Below, piece by piece: positions 57,681-64,000 of a stretch of 64,000 bases of DNA (its first letter is position 1; each line of letters begins with the position of its first letter). Below the pieces are notes generated by a model. It worked only from the letters and a program-made list of their open reading frames with translations, was not told the origin of the DNA and ran no database searches. A program made the position numbers and the translations under genes. Source of the DNA: Myxococcus xanthus (GTDB lineage Bacteria > Myxococcota > Myxococcia > Myxococcales > Myxococcaceae); contig NZ_CP017174.1 in NCBI RefSeq assembly GCF_006402735.1, forward strand, positions 4,591,001 through 4,655,000, written 5' to 3'.

Positions 57681-59248
57681 GAAGCGCTCCTCGAATGGGA
57701 TGAGAATCCGTGCACCACGGCCTCGGCGATGCGCTCGGCCACGGCACTGATGGTCATCACCGGGTGGAAGCCGATGGCTGTCGGGATGACGGAGCCGTCC
57801 GCCACGTGCAGCCCGGGATAGTGGAAGACCTCTCCCTCGGTGGACACCACGCCGCGCTCGGGAGCTTCCGCCAGATGGGCACCGCCAAGCGAATGCACCG
57901 TGAAAGGCCGCTTGAAGAGCTGCCAGGTGACCAGCGGCGCGAAGGTGGCGCCGTACTGGGCCGCCAGGTCTTGCATCGCGTTCGTCATCCGCCGCACCAA
58001 CTCCGCGTTCTCCCCGGCGAAGTCCCACGACACGTCGAGCTGCCCGTCATCGAGGTGCATCCGTCCGTTGGCGTTGTCCTGGCCGATGCCAAACAGGTTG
58101 GATGTGCGCGCCGCATCCACGTCGGTACGCATGGGCCGGCTCATCAGGCCCTTCTTGAACGCCGCGTGAACGGCTGGGCCCAGGCAGGTCCACAGCGGTG
58201 CCCCCAGGCCCTGGAGCCGTCCGAGGTTCGGCTGCCCCAGGCCCGCGAGGACTTCCATGGCGGGCTGGTTGAACGTGGCCGTCACCAGCGTGAAGCGCGG
58301 CTGCCGGTCAGTGAAGCGCATCACGGTGGACACGTCGGGCCCCACCCAGGGCTGGATGTCCTCGCGCGCGCCCTGCATCGACGCCAGGAAGTCCCCGTTG
58401 CCCGAGTAGCCATGGCCCAGCCGCCGGCTCACCCGAGGCAGCGTCCGCGCGACGTCCCGGCTGCGCAGCAATATCTCCACCGTGCCCAGCGTCCCCGCGG
58501 CCAGCACCACCCGCGAGCCCTCCACGGCGTGCCGCTCCCCCGACACCAGGTCCTGGCAGTGGACGCGGTAGCCCTCCCGCACCGGCTCCACGTGGGAGAC
58601 GAGCGTACGGGCCAGGACCAGCGCCCCCAGCGCCTCCGCCCGCGCCAGGTACGTCAGGTCCATGGTGTTCTTCGCGCCGTGTTGGCAGCCGAACTCGCAC
58701 TCGGCGCAGAGCTGGCACACGCGCCGGCCCGGTCCCGGCGGCTCCGAGAAGGCCACGGCCACGGGCGGGTCGAACGTCTCGCGCCCCATGCCCCGGGCCG
58801 CACGCTGGAAGAGGTCGCGCTTGCGCAGCGGAATCGAGGGCGGCACCGGATTCAACCGCAGCTCTAGCGCCACCTTGTCGAAGTAGGGCTCCAGCGAGTC
58901 CCGGCGGTACGTCCGGGGCCAGCGCGGGTCCTCGAACACCTCGGCGTCCGGCCGCACGTGGACGTTGGCGTAGATGAGCGAGCCGCCGCCGACGCCGCTG
59001 GCCGTCACCGTTCCGATGCCGGACAGGAAGCGCACGTCATAGAGGCCCTGCGCCTTGCGCCGCGTGGCATGGCGCCAGAGCACCTCGTCCGTTCGCGTCA
59101 CGTCCCGGGGAAAGTCACCGGGCCGGTAGCGCTTGCCGCGCTCCAGGACCAGCACGGACTTGCCCGCCTGGGCCAGGCGCAGCGCGCTGATGGAGCCCCC
59201 AAAGCCAGAGCCCACGACGACCACGTCGTACCGCGATGCCTTCGCCAC
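57677..59248 (-). CDS. GMC oxidoreductase, cholesterol-oxidase-like
   Basis: 523 aa FAD enzyme: GSGFGG (13-18) and E36 bind FAD, GGGSLIYANVHVRP is the family motif. CxxCxxCxxxC (C178, C181, C184, C188) looks like a ferredoxin cluster site, also seen in ChoD-like mycobacterial cholesterol oxidases. The active-site pair reads HSLGG and GFHPVMTISAVAER, that is His/His instead of the His/Asn of classical cholesterol oxidase. No signal peptide. Middle gene of the three-gene cluster, 12 bases after the larger GMC gene. Confidence 0.92.
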   Translation of the reverse strand: MAKASRYDVVVVGSGFGGSISALRLAQAGKSVLVLERGKRYRPGDFPRDVTRTDEVLWRHATRRKAQGLYDVRFLSGIGTVTASGVGGGSLIYANVHVRPDAEVFEDPRWPRTYRRDSLEPYFDKVALELRLNPVPPSIPLRKRDLFQRAARGMGRETFDPPVAVAFSEPPGPGRRVCQLCAECEFGCQHGAKNTMDLTYLARAEALGALVLARTLVSHVEPVREGYRVHCQDLVSGERHAVEGSRVVLAAGTLGTVEILLRSRDVARTLPRVSRRLGHGYSGNGDFLASMQGAREDIQPWVGPDVSTVMRFTDRQPRFTLVTATFNQPAMEVLAGLGQPNLGRLQGLGAPLWTCLGPAVHAAFKKGLMSRPMRTDVDAARTSNLFGIGQDNANGRMHLDDGQLDVSWDFAGENAELVRRMTNAMQDLAAQYGATFAPLVTWQLFKRPFTVHSLGGAHLAEAPERGVVSTEGEVFHYPGLHVADGSVIPTAIGFHPVMTISAVAERIAEAVVHGFSSHSRSAS

Positions 59249-59260
59249 GATGCGCCTCTC

Positions 59261-61624
59261 TTACTCCAGCTTGGTTCGCGCGAAGACGTCCCAGAGGTTG
59301 CCCATGAACATGCTCCCAAAACGCTTCAGGGCCTGGGCCTTCGCCAGCGGTGACGTCGTTCCCAGCACGGCGAAGGTCGTGAGCTGCTGCAGGAAGTCCG
59401 GCATGCCCAGACGGATGATGCCGCTGGCCACCGCGGGCGCATGCCGGTCGCTACCCCGGCGGATGACGGTGTAGAGCGTGGACGTGTCCGACCACATGTC
59501 GAAGCCGTCGTCGTCCCGGACATGCTTGTAGCCATCCAGCAGGTACTGCTGGCCGTCCATTCCGGTGAAGGGCAGCAGGTAGAGCATCCGCCGCTCGTAG
59601 TAGCTGTCCGTGTCCACGAAGAGATTGAAGACGCCGTGGTCCACCTTCGCTCCGCCAGGAGGCGTGAGGCCGTGGACGTGGACGGTGCCTTGCGCGATGC
59701 CTGAATGGGCCTTCTCCGCGAGGAAGCGGTCCAGGTTGGGCAAGGTGATGGTGAGGATGAACTCGGCCACCCTGGCCTCTGACTTGCCCTCCTCCTCGGC
59801 GCCCGCGTAATCCGTTTCCGGCAGGTGGCCGTGGTTGATGAAGCCGCGCATCCGCTCGGTGAAGCGCAGCCCCACCACGGGCGTTGGCGACAACACGGTG
59901 CCTCCCTCTGGAATCACCACGCTCCGCATCGGGTCCTCTCTTGGCACCACCCGCGTGGGTGCCACACTCGTGCTCATCCGCATCGACGCGCGGAACGGTT
60001 CCGCCGCCGCCCGGCCCGAAGCCGTTCCGGCCCGCTCAGGGGCGGTCCAGGTGGGGTTCCCCAGCACTTGCCGGATGGCGGCCTCGACGTTGCGCTCCGC
60101 CACCGCGGCGATGGTGGATGACGGGTTCACCCCGGTGCTCGCGGGCAGCGCGGCGCCATCCAGCACGTACAGCCCAGGGTAGCCGTGCACCTCACCGTCC
60201 GGGGTCAGCACACCGTATGCGGGCTCCTCCGCCATGGTGCAGCCGCCCAGGTTGTGGACGGACACGGGGATGTGAAGCCGATCCCACAGGGGGTTGAAGA
60301 CGGCGCGCGCCCCGAGCGCCCGTGCGATGTCCTGGCAGATCTGCTCCTGCGTCCGGTACAGCGGCAGGTTGGAAGGCACGTCCCAGCGCACCTCCATGTC
60401 CCGAGTCAAAGGCCGCAGCGCGAGTCGCCCGTTGGAACGGTCCCTTCCCATGGCCAGGAACACGGCCTGGAAGCGCCCGCGCTCCTTGCCCATGACGGTT
60501 TCAGGCTGGGAGCGCCGGCGCAGGGCGCGGACCAACTGCTTCTGGAGCAGGTCCGCTGGGACACGGAAGTCCCGGCCCATGTCCAGCACCTGAAGCAGCC
60601 CCGCCGCCTGCCCGGGGTGCCCGCCCTCCTGGAAGAGGAACCACGTCTTGTCCGCGCCCTGCCCCTGGTCCACCACCAGGCTGGTGGTGATGGTGGGGCC
60701 CTCGGACGGGTCCCACACCTCGCGCGTCTCGAAGGCGAAGGCCAGGAAGTCGCCGTTGGCCGAATAGCGGCACCCCAGCCGGTCGCTGATGCGCGGGAGC
60801 GTTCCCCACTGATCGCGGCAGCGCAGCAGCAGCTCCGTGGTGTTCACCGTGCCGGCGCACAGGAACACGCGGCGGGCCTCCACGGTGCGCTCGGCGCCGC
60901 CCGCGGCATGGTCGGTATAGGTGACGCGATAGCCCGCGGGAGACAGCGGCTCGATTCGCGTGGCCTCCGCCTGGGTGGTCATCTCCGCGCCCTGCTGTTC
61001 AGCGACCGCCAGGTAGTTCAGGTCCAGCGTGTTCTTCGCGCGGACGTTGCATCCGATGTCGCATTCGCCGCAGTAGTTGCAGCCCTCCTGAGCGACGCCG
61101 AACTTGTTGGGCATCGGCTCGCCGGCGGGGGCGAAGCGCACGGCGAGGTCTGGGTAGAAGAACTGCTGCTCGCGGCCCAGCTTGCGCGCGACGTCCCGCA
61201 TCCGCTTCGCCTTGGTGGGCAGGCCACGCGCGGACGCGGTGATGGGCTGGAGGTCCAGCATGTACGCGACCAGGTCGTAGTACGGATCCAACGCGGCGCG
61301 GCTGTAGCCCTCCGGCCAGTCGGTGTCGAAGGTCTCCGCGGGAGGGCGCAGGTGGACGTTGGCGTAGATGAGCGAGCCGCCGCCGTAGCCCGCGGCCTGG
61401 ACAATGCTCATCCCCGGCAGCAGCTTCACGTCGAAGAGGCCCTGGCCGTACCGCCACAGCCAGCCGTTGAGCGGGTTGCTCCAGTCGCGGGGAAAGCTCC
61501 CCTTCGGGTAGCGCAGGCCCCGCTCCAGGACGCGCACGGTCAGGCCCGCCTGTGCCAGCCGGCAAGCCGCCACCGCTCCCCCAAAGCCGGTGCCAATGAC
61601 CAGCGCGTCGTACGTCGGCGCCAT
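59261..61624 (-). CDS. GMC oxidoreductase (cholesterol-oxidase-like) with C-terminal beta-rich domain
   Basis: 787 aa. FAD motif GTGFGG (11-16), GGGSLIYANVHLRP, the four-Cys cluster C182, C185, C188, C192, and HNLGG with GVNPSSTI giving the His/Asn pair of true cholesterol oxidases. The GMC part ends near residue 560. The remaining ~225 residues form a separate beta-rich domain (FTERMRGFINHGHL, EFILTITLPNLDRFL, VDHGVFNLFVDTDSY, MLYLLPFTGMDGQQYLLDGYKHV) like that found between GMC and hydrolase domains in larger fused proteins. Expected to oxidise a sterol-like or other hydrophobic alcohol. Confidence 0.92.
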   Translation of the reverse strand: MAPTYDALVIGTGFGGAVAACRLAQAGLTVRVLERGLRYPKGSFPRDWSNPLNGWLWRYGQGLFDVKLLPGMSIVQAAGYGGGSLIYANVHLRPPAETFDTDWPEGYSRAALDPYYDLVAYMLDLQPITASARGLPTKAKRMRDVARKLGREQQFFYPDLAVRFAPAGEPMPNKFGVAQEGCNYCGECDIGCNVRAKNTLDLNYLAVAEQQGAEMTTQAEATRIEPLSPAGYRVTYTDHAAGGAERTVEARRVFLCAGTVNTTELLLRCRDQWGTLPRISDRLGCRYSANGDFLAFAFETREVWDPSEGPTITTSLVVDQGQGADKTWFLFQEGGHPGQAAGLLQVLDMGRDFRVPADLLQKQLVRALRRRSQPETVMGKERGRFQAVFLAMGRDRSNGRLALRPLTRDMEVRWDVPSNLPLYRTQEQICQDIARALGARAVFNPLWDRLHIPVSVHNLGGCTMAEEPAYGVLTPDGEVHGYPGLYVLDGAALPASTGVNPSSTIAAVAERNVEAAIRQVLGNPTWTAPERAGTASGRAAAEPFRASMRMSTSVAPTRVVPREDPMRSVVIPEGGTVLSPTPVVGLRFTERMRGFINHGHLPETDYAGAEEEGKSEARVAEFILTITLPNLDRFLAEKAHSGIAQGTVHVHGLTPPGGAKVDHGVFNLFVDTDSYYERRMLYLLPFTGMDGQQYLLDGYKHVRDDDGFDMWSDTSTLYTVIRRGSDRHAPAVASGIIRLGMPDFLQQLTTFAVLGTTSPLAKAQALKRFGSMFMGNLWDVFARTKLE

Positions 61625-61775
61625 GTTCCCCCTCGTCGAGACCTGTCCCCGCGGCAGGTTTCAACTGACACCTTATTAACGCACGAGGGTCTGATCCTTC
61701 GACCTCCACCCATCCGGGGAACCCAACCCCTTGGAATCGTTGTTACCAAAAGGGGCTGGGCGTGGGCGCCGAAGC

Positions 61776-63251
61776 TCAGTAGGCGTGGTGCTGCTTGCAC
61801 TCCCCCTTCGGACGGAACGGCAAGGCCCACAGCTCGCGTCCAGTCTTCCCGTCATCCGCCGAGAAGAACACGTCCCAGCCTGAGCGCACGAAGTCGCGCG
61901 GCGACGATGAAGCGCTCCCGTGCGCCAGACCGCGCAGCGCCTTCGTGCCCGAACGGGTGCCATCGCTCACCCAGGGCTCGTGCCCATGCACCCCATCGCT
62001 CGCGGAGAAGAACAGCGTGCCTTCAATGGAGGCCAGCGCTTCGGGATCCGATGAGCCACCACCGGGCGCCAGATCCTTGAAGAGCCTGGTCCCCGAACCG
62101 GTGCCGTTGCTCACCCAGAGTTCACGTCCCTCTCCGGAGCCATCATTCGCGGCGAAGAAGACTCGCGACTTCAGAACCGCCAGAGAGCTCGGTGAGGAGC
62201 TCATGGGCCCTGGCCAGATGTCCTTCACCAGCTTCGTGCTTGAGGTCGAGCCGTTGCTGCTCCAGAGCTCCTCACCCTCTGGCTCACCTGCCCCGGCGCT
62301 GAAGACGACACGCGAGCCCAGTGCGACCAGGTTGTGCGGATACTCTCCGTAGAAGTACCGCAGCTCTTGCGTGTTCGAGGCGGCCCCATCCGTCTTCCAC
62401 AAGCTGGCTTCGCCCTCGTCGTTATCCACGAGGAAATAGAGGCGCGACTTCACAGCCAGCAAGTCGAAGATGACGTTATCTCCTACCAGACTGAGGACGG
62501 GAATGGCACCTGGCGCTCCGGTGCTACGCCAGAGATGAGTCTCATCGCTCCAGGGGCTCCGCTTGGACGCGACGAAATAGAAGGCCTCGTTACCCACGCG
62601 AACGATCCTTCGCGGGAAGGAGCTAGCGGGTCCGGGCTCGATGTCCTCGACGAGGTACGTCCCCGCGTCTGTTCCATCACTGCGCCACAGCTCGTATCCG
62701 TGCACGCCGTCGTTCGCGCCGAAGTACAGGACGCCACCGAACTCAACCAGCATGGGATCGTTTATCCAGTGGAAGGGGTCCGGCCGGAGAATCCCATCCT
62801 CCGGCCCCGGGTAGATGTCCTTCACCAGGTACGTGCCGGCCGACGTCCCGTCGGTCACCCACAACTCGTAGCCGTGGACGCCGTCATCCGCGGCGAAGAA
62901 CACCCGGTTCCCCACCCGGGTGAGATTCGAAATCTCCGCCCCTGCCAGCCCTGGGTAGACGTCCTTCACCAGCGACGTGCCGCTTCCTTCCGTTCCGCTG
63001 CTTCGCCACAACTCACGTCCATGCACCCCGTCGTCCGCCGTGAAGAAGAGGACTCGGTCGCCGTGGATCAGATCGGCCGGATTGGACCCCACGGGGCCAG
63101 GGTGGATGTCCGCCAATCGAACGGCCTCCTTCCCGCACAACTCCCACTTCTGACTCAAGGAGGACTCCTGGCTCGTGAAGTCGACATCATCGACTTCGGT
63201 GCCACAACCCGCGGCTCCCAGGAGAATGAGAAGTGGAAGATGGGGCTTCAT
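61776..63251 (-). CDS. ELWxxxGT-repeat lipoprotein
   Basis: 491 aa from the ATG at 63251 (GGAGG upstream). Lipobox GAAGC at residues 13-17. Eight or nine ~45-residue repeats, each with a hydrophobic strand FF.A.DG..G.ELW.SDGT..GT.LVKDI.PG (for example ELWVTDGTSAGT, ELWRSDGTDAGT, ELWVSNGTGSGT), giving a propeller-like or hyalin-type repeat structure. Two middle repeats are degenerate (HLWRSTGAPG, SLWKTDGAAS). Outer-surface or periplasmic; function unknown. Divergent from gspG. Confidence 0.92.
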   Translation of the reverse strand: MKPHLPLLILLGAAGCGTEVDDVDFTSQESSLSQKWELCGKEAVRLADIHPGPVGSNPADLIHGDRVLFFTADDGVHGRELWRSSGTEGSGTSLVKDVYPGLAGAEISNLTRVGNRVFFAADDGVHGYELWVTDGTSAGTYLVKDIYPGPEDGILRPDPFHWINDPMLVEFGGVLYFGANDGVHGYELWRSDGTDAGTYLVEDIEPGPASSFPRRIVRVGNEAFYFVASKRSPWSDETHLWRSTGAPGAIPVLSLVGDNVIFDLLAVKSRLYFLVDNDEGEASLWKTDGAASNTQELRYFYGEYPHNLVALGSRVVFSAGAGEPEGEELWSSNGSTSSTKLVKDIWPGPMSSSPSSLAVLKSRVFFAANDGSGEGRELWVSNGTGSGTRLFKDLAPGGGSSDPEALASIEGTLFFSASDGVHGHEPWVSDGTRSGTKALRGLAHGSASSSPRDFVRSGWDVFFSADDGKTGRELWALPFRPKGECKQHHAY

Positions 63252-63565
63252 GACGGCCTCCGTTGAGGGCGCGGTCCATCCGCGCCGAATCCGGAGGGTG
63301 AGAGTCTTACGTACCCGCATCCACCTGCGCAGGGGTGGCACTCAGCGGGCGGAAAGCGACAGTCGCTCACGCTGCGCACGCGGGGACCGCGGCGCGTCCG
63401 GTCAGGCACGGCGACTGCACTGACGAACGTCCGCGCCTGGCGCCGAAGCCCTGGTCCAGGCGCACGCAACCCGCGGCATGTGCAACGCCCTTGCGCCGGC
63501 AGACATGACGACACGTCGGGCACGCACGCGCCGGACACAACGTCACACGAGGTCACAACTCAAAG
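63252..63565. other. Divergent intergenic region between the ELWxxxGT gene and gspG
   Basis: About 314 bases, C-rich on the plus strand. It must hold promoters for both divergent genes; no clear consensus elements, hairpins or further gene were seen. Confidence 0.5.
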
Positions 63566-64000
63566 ATGAATCCAACCCAGCAGAAGCTGAACGCTCGGCG
63601 TCGTCACGCTCGCGGATTTACGCTGATTGAAATCATGGTCGTCATCACCATCCTCGGACTCATCGCCGCGGCGGTGGGCGTCTCCGTGATGTCGAACCTG
63701 GAGGAGGCCAAGCAGAAGACCGCCGCCCTGGACATCAAGACATTGGAGACGGGGCTCAAGCTCCACTACATGAAGACCGGCAGCCTCCCTGAGACCCAGA
63801 CCGGCCTGGAAGAACTCCTCCAGGCGCGCTCGCTGGAGCGACTGCCCAAGGACCCGTGGAACCGCGACTACGTGTACATGAATGAGGGCGGCAGCCCTGT
63901 CATCCTGTCGTACGGCGCGGACGGTGTCCCAGGGGGCGACGGCAGCGACGCGGACATCTCCTCCCAGGTGGCGTCACCGTCCGCGAGCGCGGCCCGCCGC
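63566..64000 (+). CDS. gspG: Type II secretion system major pseudopilin GspG, 3'-truncated
   Basis: 145 codons are visible before the window edge; no stop is reached. A short basic leader (RRRHARG) precedes the prepilin-peptidase site G|FTLIE and the hydrophobic helix IMVVITILGLIAAAVGVSV. The globular part has the GspG signatures: LDIKTLETGLKLHYMKTGSLPET, LERLPKDPWNRDYVY, and GADGVPGGDGSDADI, which contains the conserved Ca2+-binding Asp cluster. GspG forms the periplasmic pseudopilus. The visible Arg/Ala-rich tail past DADI is slightly unusual. Confidence 0.93.
   Translation, partial: MNPTQQKLNARRRHARGFTLIEIMVVITILGLIAAAVGVSVMSNLEEAKQKTAALDIKTLETGLKLHYMKTGSLPETQTGLEELLQARSLERLPKDPWNRDYVYMNEGGSPVILSYGADGVPGGDGSDADISSQVASPSASAARR

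Overview
This window is a piece of a high-G+C deltaproteobacterial chromosome, almost certainly a member of the Myxococcaceae (Myxococcus or a close relative). The evidence is the codon use, the dense gene packing and several lineage-typical families: a DUF2378/TIGR02265 protein, an AgmX/PglI C-terminal-domain protein, a TIGR02266-like PilZ protein, an NtrC-type activator with a membrane kinase, ELWxxxGT-repeat and WD40-like lipoproteins, and a large NRPS. I saw no rRNA, tRNA or CRISPR array.

Layout. 1-9.6 kb: the 3' part of a nonribosomal peptide synthetase (partial C, then A-T-C-A-T-C-A-T-TE), meeting a secreted patatin-like phospholipase tail to tail. 12.3-20 kb: mostly housekeeping genes (DedA, a cNMP-binding protein, a gamma-carbonic-anhydrase-like protein, miaB, a VWA/CoxE protein, an RlmD-type methyltransferase, a PilZ protein). 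19.9-22.6 kb: a thiolase-scoA-scoB operon for acetoacetate activation and cleavage. 22.8-25.3 kb: a WD40-like lipoprotein. 25.4-27.3 kb: rpsA with a recognisable promoter. 27.5-32.6 kb: a tight six-gene operon for short-chain acyl-CoA metabolism (3-hydroxybutyryl-CoA dehydrogenase, crotonase, two acyl-CoA dehydrogenases) with two envelope-type proteins embedded in it. 32.7-34.8 kb: two small proteins and an Mrp/ApbC Fe-S carrier.

35-39.9 kb is the accessory island: a decayed IS3-family (IS407-like) element, an IS701-like transposase relic, a large gene of lower G+C content encoding a Ser/Thr kinase between two HEPN-like RNxxxH segments with a C-terminal HsdR_N-like domain, and a second IS relic. 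It is the best candidate here for an undescribed (possibly anti-phage) system.

39.9-64 kb: an LpxR-type lipid A deacylase, SppA, RtcA, a CocE/NonD hydrolase, an NtrC-type two-component operon, a YdeI/OmdA protein, an MFS exporter, an SBF-like transporter next to a broken SDR gene and nested palindromes, a DUF2378 protein, and a three-gene cluster (two cholesterol-oxidase-like GMC oxidoreductases with ferredoxin-like cysteine clusters plus an alpha/beta hydrolase with a cysteine at the nucleophile position). The window ends with an ELWxxxGT lipoprotein divergent from the start of gspG, the major type II secretion pseudopilin, which runs off the edge.
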